A stretch of 64,000 bases of DNA. Source: Granulicella pectinivorans (GTDB lineage: Bacteria > Acidobacteriota > Terriglobia > Terriglobales > Acidobacteriaceae). The position numbers and the translations under genes were made by a program. Location of the stretch: assembly GCF_900114625.1 (NCBI RefSeq), contig NZ_FOZL01000002.1:248001-312000 (forward strand), in the 5' to 3' direction. Every line of letters begins with the position of its first letter. Position 1 is the stretch's first letter. The notes below the pieces were generated by a model. The model did not search any database and was not told where the DNA came from. It saw only the letters and a list, made by a program, of their open reading frames with translations. Below, piece after piece: positions 33,360-41,852 of the stretch.

Positions 33360-35276
33360 CTATCGGACGGAGGCGACCGTATCCACGGGAACCGCTGGCG
33401 TTGAAGCCACACCAACACCGGTTGCATAGACCTTATAAACTTCCAGCCCCTGCGACTCATAGAGGAATAACGGCTTATAGATCCGCCCGTTCAGGTAGCG
33501 GATCAGATCTTCCGTGTCGGTCGTGCGAATCACCAGAAGGTGCTCGCCCACCGGCACCCCTTCGGTCTCGTAGTGAATCATGGCGCGGTTCCGGTAGAAC
33601 GCGAGCCCATAGTCCATGTCGCGCTTCACATTCTGCGTCGCCACCAACTCGATCCCCGGAGCCTGTCTCGCGATCTCCACCGCCAAAGGCCGCGCCGAGT
33701 AGTTCAGGTCCAGCTCTTTGCCATGAAATCCAAGCAGAAAAACCAGCGAAGCCACCACCGGGATCAGCGTCGCATACGTAATCCGCGTAATGCTGAAGCG
33801 CTGCGTGATGAAATACACCGTCAACCCGATCGCCACCGCCGCAAACGCAGCCCACGACAGCCATGCGATCGAGGGAACCAGCGTCTCGTACTTCATATGC
33901 TGCGGCGAAAGCACCAGCACAAACACCATCACGGCGCACAGCGCGGCATGCGAGACCATCAGCGTCTTCGAAAGCCCCGTCCGGCGAATACGGTTCAGGT
34001 AGTCGCCCGTAAGAATCGTGATCGGGGGAATCGCGGGCAGGATGTACCCCGGCAGCTTCGATCCCGAGAACGAGAAGAAGATCACCGGCAGAATCGCCCA
34101 TAGAATCAGGAACTCCGGGAAGGCGTCGCCTGCGCGCGAGTGTCCCAGGTACCGCTTCGGATCGTTCCGTACCCGCCACTCCGCGATACAGACCTTCGAC
34201 GCCGAAAGCAGCGCGCGAATACCGATCACCGTCCACGGCATCAGTCCGATCAGAATCACGATCAGGTAGAAGTACACCGGCTGATGATGCTGATACTTGT
34301 TGGTGGCAAACCGTTCGAGGTTATGCTCCAGGAAAAACTGCCGCACGAACGTCGGGTTATGCCGCTGCACCGCGATATACCAGGGCAGAACCATCACCAG
34401 GTAGAGCACCACGCCCGGAATCCAGATCGTCCTCCGCAGCGCCGACCACTCCCGCCGCAGCCCCAGGAAGAAGCAGATGATCACCAACGCCAGGAACGGC
34501 GCGACCGGCCCCTTGGCCAGCGTAGCCGCGGCCCCAAAAAAATAAAGATCGAACAACCAGAACTTCTTGCCCGTCTCATACCACGCATACCACCCCAGCA
34601 TGCCGATACAGAACGGCGCCGCAAGCTGCATGTCCGTCGAAGCACCCCGCGAGAAGGCAATAATCGCCAGCGACGAAGCCGTAATCAAAGCCGCGTCGAG
34701 CTGCCCTCCCGGCCGGAACCGTTTCATGTGCAGATAGATCAAGATCACCAGCGCCAGCGCACCCGACGTGGAGGGCAGGCGGGCGGACCAATCCGAAACC
34801 CCAAACTCCCGGAAGAACCCCATCGCGCGCCAATAATAAAGCGCAGGCTTCTCCAGCCACGGCTGCCCATAAAGGATCGGCGTGACCGTCCCAGCCTGCA
34901 GGCAGCGGTACGCTGCCTGAATATCCGCGGCACGAAAGCTCGAAGGAATCAGGCTCGTATGCTCGGCTGCGCAGAACTGGTCGTGGACAGCCAGCATCTC
35001 GCGCGCAATCTGCGCATAGCGAGGCTCATCCGCACCCACTAGCCCAAGGCGGTCGCCTCCGGTCAACGGCGCAAGACCATAGCAAAGCAGCACGAACGTC
35101 ACCGCCAGAAGGACGAAACCCTCCCAAAGCACCGACGGAGCCGGAAGAGAAACGGCACTGCGCAGGCGCACAAGGAGCGCGTTGGATGGGCTTGCCACCG
35201 GGTTTGTAGGGTGCAGGGGTTCAGTCACGATGGAGTATGGAGGCGAGACAAGGCTATCAGAGCGTTGTTCTGACAA
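33360..35276 (-). CDS. GT39/ArnT-like membrane glycosyltransferase
   Basis: 638 residues with about 12 hydrophobic segments, C-terminal soluble part from about 540. GADEPRYAQIAREML is the DExRY motif of PMT_2/ArnT enzymes on the first outer loop, and YGQPWLEKPALYYW is the usual follow-on (LEKPPLxYW). These enzymes move a sugar from a polyprenyl-phosphate donor to lipid A or proteins. The ORF starts with TTG having GAGG about 6 nt upstream; a GTG at 35228 is an alternative without a site. It follows rbfA by only 22 bp on the same strand, so the two may be co-transcribed. Confidence 0.9.
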   Translation of the reverse strand: MSEQRSDSLVSPPYSIVTEPLHPTNPVASPSNALLVRLRSAVSLPAPSVLWEGFVLLAVTFVLLCYGLAPLTGGDRLGLVGADEPRYAQIAREMLAVHDQFCAAEHTSLIPSSFRAADIQAAYRCLQAGTVTPILYGQPWLEKPALYYWRAMGFFREFGVSDWSARLPSTSGALALVILIYLHMKRFRPGGQLDAALITASSLAIIAFSRGASTDMQLAAPFCIGMLGWYAWYETGKKFWLFDLYFFGAAATLAKGPVAPFLALVIICFFLGLRREWSALRRTIWIPGVVLYLVMVLPWYIAVQRHNPTFVRQFFLEHNLERFATNKYQHHQPVYFYLIVILIGLMPWTVIGIRALLSASKVCIAEWRVRNDPKRYLGHSRAGDAFPEFLILWAILPVIFFSFSGSKLPGYILPAIPPITILTGDYLNRIRRTGLSKTLMVSHAALCAVMVFVLVLSPQHMKYETLVPSIAWLSWAAFAAVAIGLTVYFITQRFSITRITYATLIPVVASLVFLLGFHGKELDLNYSARPLAVEIARQAPGIELVATQNVKRDMDYGLAFYRNRAMIHYETEGVPVGEHLLVIRTTDTEDLIRYLNGRIYKPLFLYESQGLEVYKVYATGVGVASTPAVPVDTVASVR

Positions 35277-35298
35277 TAGCCCCTCAGGCCGTTTTTAA

Positions 35299-35700
35299 CT
35301 ATTTTTCTACGATCGGTTTCGGGGCCGCAGCCAGCTTCTTCTCGCGTTTGCGCATCCGGCCGAGCAGCTCGTCCATCCGTCCGGTCATCTTTTCCGACCG
35401 GTCGATGGCAAAGCTGAGTTCGGGAACGTGGCGAACGCCCATTCTGTCGCGCAGTTGGGAACGAACGTACTCCCGCGCCGCCGTCAGGCCGGCCAGCGTC
35501 TCTTCCTCTTCCTCGAACGTGCCTTGCACGGCGACGAAGATACGGGCGGATTTGCCTCCGGGTGCAAGCACAACCTCGGTGACGTGAGCGGGTGCGATAC
35601 GTGGATCGGAGAGCTCGCCCTCGAGCATGGCACCAATCTCTTCCGAGAAGGTGTTGGCTACGCGATTACGGTGATACTGTCGGGCTCGTGGTTCGGGCAT
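35299..35700 (-). CDS. rbfA: Ribosome-binding factor A
   Basis: 133 residues of the RbfA family: RVANTFSEEIGAMLEGELSDPR at the start, TEVVLAPGGKSARIFVAV (strands), and RMGVRHVPELSFAIDRSEK near the end, a KH-type fold. It helps mature the 5' end of 16S rRNA and cold adaptation. In many bacteria it follows infB; here it is 10.7 kb away from infB and on the opposite strand, together with the DUF503 gene that usually separates the two. It lies 21 bp after the DUF503 stop. Confidence 0.95.
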   Translation of the reverse strand: MPEPRARQYHRNRVANTFSEEIGAMLEGELSDPRIAPAHVTEVVLAPGGKSARIFVAVQGTFEEEEETLAGLTAAREYVRSQLRDRMGVRHVPELSFAIDRSEKMTGRMDELLGRMRKREKKLAAAPKPIVEK

Positions 35701-35721
35701 GGTGATCTCTATGATAAACCG

Positions 35722-36018
35722 TTATTCGTCCAGAATCTCCGCATAGGAGTCCTCGATCTGCGCTCCCAGACCATTGGCCAGCGCCGTCACGGCCTTGTCG
35801 AGGATCTCCATCTGACCCTTCAGGTACGTCGTGGAGTTCGAAATGGCGACGATTCCCAGGGTGGCGCGGTTCCACACCAGGGCCTCGTCCATCTCGGCAA
35901 CGCCCGCGTTGAACTGGTTGCGCAGTTTTTCCTTGATGGATCGAACCACCTGGCGGCGGTCCTTCAGCGACTGCGCGTGAGGGATTTCGAGCTCGATCGT
36001 CAGTTTGGCAATGGGCAT
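35722..36018 (-). CDS. DUF503 family protein
   Basis: 98 residues: PIAKLTIELEIPHAQSLKDRR, then VRSIKEKLRNQFNAGVAEMD and LGIVAISNSTTYLKGQ. This small alpha/beta protein (YlxP-like) usually sits between infB and rbfA; it stays beside rbfA here. Its role is probably in ribosome assembly but is not established. The start codon is 27 bp from the divergent MFS gene. Confidence 0.92.
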   Translation of the reverse strand: MPIAKLTIELEIPHAQSLKDRRQVVRSIKEKLRNQFNAGVAEMDEALVWNRATLGIVAISNSTTYLKGQMEILDKAVTALANGLGAQIEDSYAEILDE

Positions 36019-36045
36019 AAGTATGATGGCGCTGCGAGGATTCGG

Positions 36046-37272
36046 ATGGATTTAGAGGTGGAGAATAGCAGGATGCCGCGGCGATGGACTCCGGTGGTTC
36101 TCCTCTCGCTCGCCTCCCTCATCAACTATATGGATCGCGGCAGCCTGAGTGTAGCGCTGCCCTTCGTCGCAAAGGAGATGCACCTCGACCCCCTCCAGGA
36201 GGGTTGGGCACTCTCCGCCTTTTCCGTCACCTACGTACTCTCGCAGATGCCGGTCGGCTGGCTGGTAGACCGGGTCTCGCTCAAGTGGCTGTACGCGGCC
36301 TGCTTCGCGCTCTGGTGCGGTGCCTCGGCGGCAACCGGCCTGGCAACCGGGCTGATGACGCTGATTCTATGCCGATTGCTGCTGGGCATGGGAGAGGCCA
36401 TTTACCTGCCGGGTGGCATGAAGTTCATCGCAGAGCAGTTCCTCCCGGAGGAGCGCTCCATCCCGGCTGCGGTCTTCGACGTCGGCTGCAAGCTTGGTCT
36501 GGCGCTGGGTCTGGTCGTGGAGGTCTGGATCCTCCGCCGCTTCGGCTGGCGATGGCTCTTTCTTTCCACCGGATTTGGCGGATTGGTGTGGCTTCTGCCC
36601 TGGCTATTGCTGTACCCGAAGCCCCAGGTCAAGGACGCGCCGCCAACCCGGCTGGGAAGCTGGGAGGCCCTCCGCAAGACGCTTTCAAGCCGCAACGCCT
36701 GGGGAATGGCTGCAGGGTACGCGTGCTGGAACTACTTCTGGTACCTGGTGCTGAACTGGGGGCCGACGTACCTGTACAAGGCCCGCGGCGTTCCCCTTGA
36801 AGCACTGGGATGGGTCGCGAGCGCCTTCTACCTCATCGTGGCGATGACCGAGGTCGGCGGCGGATGGCTCGTCAAGCGGCTGGTCCATGGCGGCTGGACC
36901 CTGACGCGGGCCATCCGGTTCGTCATCGCGGCCGGCTTCGCCATCGGCATGATCGCCCTGCCCGCCTCCATGGTGACCGGGCGAACAGCAGCAGTCGGCC
37001 TCTTTTACGTCTCGGCGCTCTCTGGGATCGTCATGGCGGGGCTCCTGATGGTGCCTCTCCAGGTTTCACCCAGGAACCAGGTGGGAAGCTGGGTGGGCTT
37101 TCAGAACTTCATCGGAAATATCCCAGGGATCGCCGGCCCCGTGATCACGGGCTGGATCGTGAAACGTACCGGGTCGTTCGTCCCAGCGTTCGCACTCGCC
37201 GCAGTCATCTGCCTCGCGGGAATCTGGTGCTATCTGGGGTGGGTCCGGTTGGATCGAAACGCTGAGGCTTAA
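36046..37272 (+). CDS. MFS transporter, anion:cation symporter type
   Basis: About 408 residues, 12 hydrophobic segments. LINYMDRGSLSVALPFVAKEM is the typical start of ACS-family transporters for sugar acids (hexuronate, galactonate, glucarate); GWLVDRVSLKWLYA is the MFS loop motif, and LLLGMGEAIYLPGGMKFI matches the fifth-helix region. Substrate is probably an organic or sugar acid but cannot be named. The ATG at 36046 has GAGGA 5 nt upstream; an ATG at 36073 also has a site, so the start is open by 9 residues. Confidence 0.85.
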   Translation: MDLEVENSRMPRRWTPVVLLSLASLINYMDRGSLSVALPFVAKEMHLDPLQEGWALSAFSVTYVLSQMPVGWLVDRVSLKWLYAACFALWCGASAATGLATGLMTLILCRLLLGMGEAIYLPGGMKFIAEQFLPEERSIPAAVFDVGCKLGLALGLVVEVWILRRFGWRWLFLSTGFGGLVWLLPWLLLYPKPQVKDAPPTRLGSWEALRKTLSSRNAWGMAAGYACWNYFWYLVLNWGPTYLYKARGVPLEALGWVASAFYLIVAMTEVGGGWLVKRLVHGGWTLTRAIRFVIAAGFAIGMIALPASMVTGRTAAVGLFYVSALSGIVMAGLLMVPLQVSPRNQVGSWVGFQNFIGNIPGIAGPVITGWIVKRTGSFVPAFALAAVICLAGIWCYLGWVRLDRNAEA

Positions 37273-37276
37273 CACA

Positions 37277-37312
37277 AAAGCCCCACGTCTCGGCAACGAG
37301 ACGTGGGGCTTT
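37277..37312. terminator. Bidirectional terminator between MFS and guaB
   Basis: Perfect 16-bp stem AAAGCCCCACGTCTCG / CGAGACGTGGGGCTTT with a GCAA loop, between convergent stops. The stem core (CCCCACGTCTC) is that of the R1 hairpins, so this copy of the repeat family serves as a terminator. Confidence 0.9.
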
Positions 37313-37322
37313 GCGGGTGCTC

Positions 37323-38849
37323 TTATTCCGCGTGATAGTTCGGTGCTTCCCGCGTAATCACCACATCGTGGACGTGCGACTCACGCAGGCCGGCATTCGA
37401 GATCCGGATGAACCGTGCATTCTGCTGCAGCTCCGGAATCGTCCCGCAACCCAGGTAGCCCATGCCGGAACGCAGACCGCCAACCAACTGGTAGACCATC
37501 GCCTCCAGCGGTCCACGGTGCGGCACGCGACCTTCGATGCCCTCGGGCACGAACTTCGCCAGACGGTTCTGGCTCGAGCCCTCACGGGCGGTGATGTTCG
37601 GACGCTCTCCGGCGGTGATCTCGTTCATGTCGTCCTTGCCCTGGAAGTAGCGCTCGCCCGAACCCTGCGCCATCGCCGAGAGCGAACCCATGCCGCGATA
37701 TGCCTTGAAGGAACGGCCCTGGTAAAGAATCGTCTCTCCCGGGCTTTCGTCCACACCGGCGAAGAGCGAGCCCATCATCACCACCGAAGCACCCGCCGCG
37801 ATGGCCTTCGTCACGTCGCCCGAATACTTGATGCCGCCATCCGCGATAATCGGGATTCCGCGCTCCTGGGAGGCTCGGAAGGCCTCCGAAATCGCCGTGA
37901 TCTGAGGCATACCGGCGCCGGTAACCATGCGCGTGGTGCAGATCGAACCGGGCCCGATGCCGACCTTAACGGCATCCGCACCCGCTTCCATCAGCGCGAT
38001 CGCACCCTCATAGGTCGCAATGTTTCCAGCCAGCAGATCGACATCCGGGAACGCATTCTTGCACTCGCGCACCGCTTCCAGCACGCGGCTGGAGTGTCCG
38101 TGCGCCGAATCGATCGCCAGGCAGTCCACACGCATCGCGATCAGGGCAGCGGCGCGCTCGAGGAAGTCGCCGGTCGCTCCGATGGCTCCGCCAACCCGCA
38201 GGCGTCCCTGCTCGTCCTTGCTGGCGTTCGGGTACTTCAACTTCTTCTGGATGTCCTTGACCGTAATCAGGCCTTTCAGCTCGAACTGGTCGTTGACGAC
38301 CAGCAGTTTTTCCACGCGGTGCTGGTGCAGAATGTGCTCCGCCTCTTCGAGCGTCGTGCCGACGGGAACCGTGATCAGGTTCTTCTTCGTCATCACGTCG
38401 TCGATCAGCATCGTCGTATCCGACACAAAGCGCAGATCGCGGTTCGTCAGAATGCCGACCAGCTTCCGGTTCCGCGTCACCGGCACGCCGGAGATCTTGT
38501 AGCGGCGCATCACATCCAGCGCGTCGGCGATGGGGCGGTCCGGCGAGATGGTCACCGGGTCGACAATCATCCCGGATTCAGACCGCTTCACCTTGTCGAT
38601 CTCGCCCGCCTGCTGCTCGATCGTCAGGTTGCGATGCACAATGCCGAGGCCGCCCTGCTGGGCCATGGCGATCGCAAGACGCGATTCGGTCACGGTGTCC
38701 ATGGCGGCCGACATCAGCGGCGTGTGGAGTGTAATTTTCTTCGTGAGCTGGGTCTGAGTCGAGACCTGCGTGGGGATAACGTCGGAGTACGCCGGGACGA
38801 GAAGAACATCGTCGAAAGTAAGGGCTTCGGGGATCGTCGCAAGGATCAT
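37323..38849 (-). CDS. guaB: Inosine-5'-monophosphate dehydrogenase
   Basis: 508 residues. TFDDVLLVPAYSDV is the family start, followed by the barrel with a CBS pair inserted (about 100-225), the catalytic Cys in GIGPGSICTTRMVTGAG, and the flap region with YRGMGSLSAM. It converts IMP to XMP, the committed step of GMP synthesis. It has a sigma-70-like promoter about 67-95 nt upstream and ends at a shared terminator, so it is a single-gene unit. Confidence 0.97.
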   Translation of the reverse strand: MILATIPEALTFDDVLLVPAYSDVIPTQVSTQTQLTKKITLHTPLMSAAMDTVTESRLAIAMAQQGGLGIVHRNLTIEQQAGEIDKVKRSESGMIVDPVTISPDRPIADALDVMRRYKISGVPVTRNRKLVGILTNRDLRFVSDTTMLIDDVMTKKNLITVPVGTTLEEAEHILHQHRVEKLLVVNDQFELKGLITVKDIQKKLKYPNASKDEQGRLRVGGAIGATGDFLERAAALIAMRVDCLAIDSAHGHSSRVLEAVRECKNAFPDVDLLAGNIATYEGAIALMEAGADAVKVGIGPGSICTTRMVTGAGMPQITAISEAFRASQERGIPIIADGGIKYSGDVTKAIAAGASVVMMGSLFAGVDESPGETILYQGRSFKAYRGMGSLSAMAQGSGERYFQGKDDMNEITAGERPNITAREGSSQNRLAKFVPEGIEGRVPHRGPLEAMVYQLVGGLRSGMGYLGCGTIPELQQNARFIRISNAGLRESHVHDVVITREAPNYHAE

Positions 38850-38915
38850 AAGGTGTGCTGATTTCTGCCGGGCCTGGGCTGTTTTTAACGTGGGTGGCCA
38901 CTTTGGATTTGTTCG

Positions 38916-38944
38916 ATTGTAGGGACGACGGCGCTTTCGGGCAA
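38916..38944 (-). promoter_or_regulatory. guaB promoter
   Basis: Read on the minus strand: TTGCCC (38939-38944), a 17-nt spacer and TACAAT (38916-38921). The expected start site near 38909 gives a leader of about 60 nt. Confidence 0.65.
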
Positions 38945-39100
38945 CTTTGCGTATCGAATTTTGATGAATCCGGGACGGAATCGATGCAGAAGTCCCCTGG
39001 AGGGGAAGATGGGACGGTTTTCAGGAAAAGGTTTACTGGGGTTGCACCGCAAGCGTAGGCTGGTGCGCGCACGGAACTTTGGGAATAGGACGATCACACC

Positions 39101-40447
39101 ATGGACAAGCGGGAGTTTTTGAAGAAATCTGGAGTAGCGGTTGTGGGGAGCATGATGCCGAAGATCGCACTGTCGCAGGGACGTCCGGAGGGAACCCAGA
39201 AGAACTGGGCGGGAAATTACACCTACAGCACCGACCGGCTGGAGCAGCCCGGAACGGTCGAAGAGGTGCGCACCGCGATCGCAGGGTCAACCCACGTGAA
39301 GGCGCTGGGTGCCCGTCACTCCTTCAACAGCATCGCCGACAGCCGCGAAGAACAGATCCAGCTCAAGCACTTCACCTCCATGGAGCTCGACGAAAAGGCC
39401 CACACGGTCACCGTCGGAGCTGGGGTCACCTACGGAGCCCTCGCGCCCTACATCGACGCCAAAGGTTTCGCCGTGCATAACCTCGCCTCCCTGCCGCACA
39501 TCTCGGTCGTCGGAGCCTGCGCGACCGGAACCCACGGATCGGGACTGAAGAACGGCAACCTCTCCACGGCGGTCCGCGCCGTCGAGATGATGACCGCCGA
39601 CGGCAAGCTCGTCACCCTTTCGAAGGCCACACTCGGCGATCAGTTCGCCGGAGCCGTCGTCGGCCTCGGAGCCCTGGGCGTCATCACCCGCATCACCCTC
39701 GCCGTCCAGCCACGCTTCGACATGACGCAGGTGGTGTATCAGCACCTCGACTTCGCCGTCCTGAAGAATAACCTCCGCGAGATCTTCGCCAGCGGCTACA
39801 GTGTCAGCCTCTTCACCGACTGGCAAAACCACAGCGCGTCCGAGGTCTGGATCAAGAGCAGGGTCGACGGTTCCAGCCCGAAACCCGCCCCCACCTTCCA
39901 CGGAGCCACCCTCCAGACTGAGAAGCTCCACCCCATCGCCGGTACCGACCCTATCAACTGCACCGACCAGCTCGGCGTCCCCGGCCCCTGGTACGAGCGC
40001 ATGCCGCACTTCAAGATGAACTTCACCCCCAGCAAGGGCCAGGAGTTGCAGACCGAGTACTTCGTACCATTCGAGCAGGGCTACGAGGCCATCCGCGCGG
40101 TCGAAGAGCTCCGCGACACGATCACCCCGCATCTCTTCATCACCGAACTCCGCACCATCGCCGCCGACGATCTCTGGATGAGCATGGCCCACGGCCGCGA
40201 GTCCATGGCCATCCACTTCACCTGGAAGCCCGAGTGGGAGGCCGTGAAGCCGATCCTCCCCTTGATCGAAGCGAAACTTGCCCCTTTCGGGCCACGCCCC
40301 CACTGGGGAAAGCTCTTCACCCTCGACCCTGCCAAAATTCAGGGACAGTACAAACAGCTTGCAGACTTCAAGGCGATGGCCGCACGGTATGATCCGAAGG
40401 GCAAGTTCCGCAACGACTTCCTCAACACCAACGTCTTCGGAGCCTAG
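39101..40447 (+). CDS. FAD-linked oxidase, alditol-oxidase-like, Tat-exported
   Basis: 448 residues. A Tat-like signal (KREFLKKSGVAVVGSM) precedes a VAO-type FAD domain: VKALGARHSFN, where the His matches the covalent-FAD His of alditol oxidase, then LPHISVVGACATGTHGSG and VVGLGALGVITRITL. The C-terminal part has FITELRTIAADDLWMS and ends with YDPKGKFRNDFLN. Relatives oxidise xylitol, sorbitol or sugar lactones with O2 and release peroxide. Export would be unusual, because known alditol oxidases are cytosolic. Its TAG shares the palindrome CTAG with the stop of the convergent MoaD-like gene. Confidence 0.85.
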   Translation: MDKREFLKKSGVAVVGSMMPKIALSQGRPEGTQKNWAGNYTYSTDRLEQPGTVEEVRTAIAGSTHVKALGARHSFNSIADSREEQIQLKHFTSMELDEKAHTVTVGAGVTYGALAPYIDAKGFAVHNLASLPHISVVGACATGTHGSGLKNGNLSTAVRAVEMMTADGKLVTLSKATLGDQFAGAVVGLGALGVITRITLAVQPRFDMTQVVYQHLDFAVLKNNLREIFASGYSVSLFTDWQNHSASEVWIKSRVDGSSPKPAPTFHGATLQTEKLHPIAGTDPINCTDQLGVPGPWYERMPHFKMNFTPSKGQELQTEYFVPFEQGYEAIRAVEELRDTITPHLFITELRTIAADDLWMSMAHGRESMAIHFTWKPEWEAVKPILPLIEAKLAPFGPRPHWGKLFTLDPAKIQGQYKQLADFKAMAARYDPKGKFRNDFLNTNVFGA

Positions 40448-40740
40448 CCGCCGGCCACGGCTCCAAGGATAATCAGCGGTTCGGATGCATGTGCCACAGC
40501 GGCGGGCAAGGTCGCGTCCTGCGCGATGTGCGAGAGATCTTGCTCGCACGCAAAGAACCGCAGAAACGGCCTCCGCTGCTTCGTCGTCTGGTCCCGCACG
40601 GTCCCGCGCAGCGCCGGATAGCGCTGTTCCAACGCATCGAGGACACGCCCGATCGTGACCGGCGCCTCGACCTCCAGATGCACCTCACCCTGCGCCTGGG
40701 CGAGTGTTCGCAAGTGAGCGGGCAGTTCCACGCGGATCAT
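40444..40740 (-). CDS. MoaD/ThiS-fold carrier protein, second in window
   Basis: 98 residues, beta-grasp: MIRVELPAHLRTLAQ, GRVLDALEQRYPALRG, then FLRFFACEQDLSH and LIILGAVAGG at the very C-terminus. Unlike the CysO-like protein, GG is terminal and ready for activation. Its ATG overlaps the stop of the Asp-box gene by 4 nt, so it is the third gene of an HxlR/Asp-box/MoaD operon. No E1 enzyme is in this operon; the MoeZ-like protein 9 kb away could charge it. What it modifies or feeds is unknown. Confidence 0.88.
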   Translation of the reverse strand: MIRVELPAHLRTLAQAQGEVHLEVEAPVTIGRVLDALEQRYPALRGTVRDQTTKQRRPFLRFFACEQDLSHIAQDATLPAAVAHASEPLIILGAVAGG

Positions 40741-41852
40741 GGCAGCGTCTGTACCTCGACGGAGAGCACAGGCGGCAGATCCCGCACAATCGCGTTCCAG
40801 GTATCGCCCGAGTCCGCCGAAGCGTACACCTGTCCTCCGCTCGTGCCGAAGTAAACTCCGCACGAAGGCATCGCGTCCACGGCCATGGCGTCGCGCAGCA
40901 CATTCACGTAGCAGTTCTCCTGCGGAAGCCCCTCCGTCAGCGCCTCCCAACGATTCCCGCCCGTACGGCTGCGAAACACCCGCAGCTTCCCCTCGTGGAC
41001 GTAGTGCAGCGAGTCGCTCGAGATGGGAATCACGTAGATCGTCTCCGGCTCATGCGCATGCACATCGATCGCAAATCCGAAGTCCGTCGGCAGGTCCCCC
41101 GAGACCTCCTGCCAGTTCCCGCCCGCGTCGTCCGAACGCATCACATCCCAGTGTTTCTGCATAAAAAGCGTGTCGGGATGCTGCGGATGAGCGGCAATAT
41201 GGTGGACGCAGTGCCCCACCTCGGCGTCCGGATCCGGGATGTGGGCCGACCGCAGCCCATGATTGATCGCCTTCCAGCTCGCGCCCGCATCGTCCGAGCG
41301 AAAAGCCCCAGCCGACGAAATCGCAATCGTAATCCGCTCGGGATGCTGCTTCGACAGCAGAATCGTATGGAGACACATCCCTCCCGCGCCGGGCTGCCAA
41401 GCCGGGCCGGTGCCATGTTCACGCAGACCGGAGAGCTCCTCCCACGTCTGCCCGGCATCCGTCGAACGAAACAGAGCCGCATCCTCCACGCCAGCCAGCA
41501 CCGTGTCCGGGCACGTCAGCGAAGGCTCCAGATGCCATACCCGCTTGAACTCCCACGGGTGCGCTGTGCCGTCGTACCACTGGTGCGTCCCCGGAATGCC
41601 GTCGTACGTAAAGTGGTTGCCAACCGGCGTCCACGTCTCCCCGCCATCGTCCGACCTCTGGATCAATTGGCCGAACCACGCGCTCGACTGTGAAGCGTAG
41701 ATTCTGTCCGGATTCACCGGCGAAGCCTTCAGGTGATAGATCTCCCACCCCGCGAAGTGCGGCCCGGAGATCTTCCAGTCTTGGCGTGATGCGTCGGAGC
41801 TGAGGATAAAGGCACCTTTGCGGGTGCCCACAAGAACTCGTACGTGGCTCAT
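40737..41852 (-). CDS. Asp-box (BNR/sortilin-like) beta-propeller protein
   Basis: About 371 residues without a signal peptide. Six Asp-box motifs are visible: SDDGGETW, STDAGQTW, SDDAGASW, SDDAGGNW, SRTGGNRW and SADSGDTW, which mark the corners of a six- or seven-bladed propeller. Such proteins are often labelled exo-alpha-sialidase, but the sialidase Arg triad and FRIP motif are not seen, so that label should not be used. It overlaps both neighbours by 4 nt (ATGA), a strong sign of coupled expression with the HxlR regulator and the ubiquitin-like carrier. It is probably cytosolic. Confidence 0.88.
   Translation of the reverse strand: MSHVRVLVGTRKGAFILSSDASRQDWKISGPHFAGWEIYHLKASPVNPDRIYASQSSAWFGQLIQRSDDGGETWTPVGNHFTYDGIPGTHQWYDGTAHPWEFKRVWHLEPSLTCPDTVLAGVEDAALFRSTDAGQTWEELSGLREHGTGPAWQPGAGGMCLHTILLSKQHPERITIAISSAGAFRSDDAGASWKAINHGLRSAHIPDPDAEVGHCVHHIAAHPQHPDTLFMQKHWDVMRSDDAGGNWQEVSGDLPTDFGFAIDVHAHEPETIYVIPISSDSLHYVHEGKLRVFRSRTGGNRWEALTEGLPQENCYVNVLRDAMAVDAMPSCGVYFGTSGGQVYASADSGDTWNAIVRDLPPVLSVEVQTLP

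Noticed and set aside
40437..40950. N-terminally extended MoaD-like protein of 168 residues
   Set aside because: The extension is antisense-like low-complexity sequence overlapping the Asp-box gene; the ATG at 40740 gives a full beta-grasp domain with ATGA coupling.
40737..41852. Label as exo-alpha-sialidase
   Set aside because: Only Asp-boxes are present; the catalytic Arg triad, Tyr/Glu pair and FRIP motif were not found.
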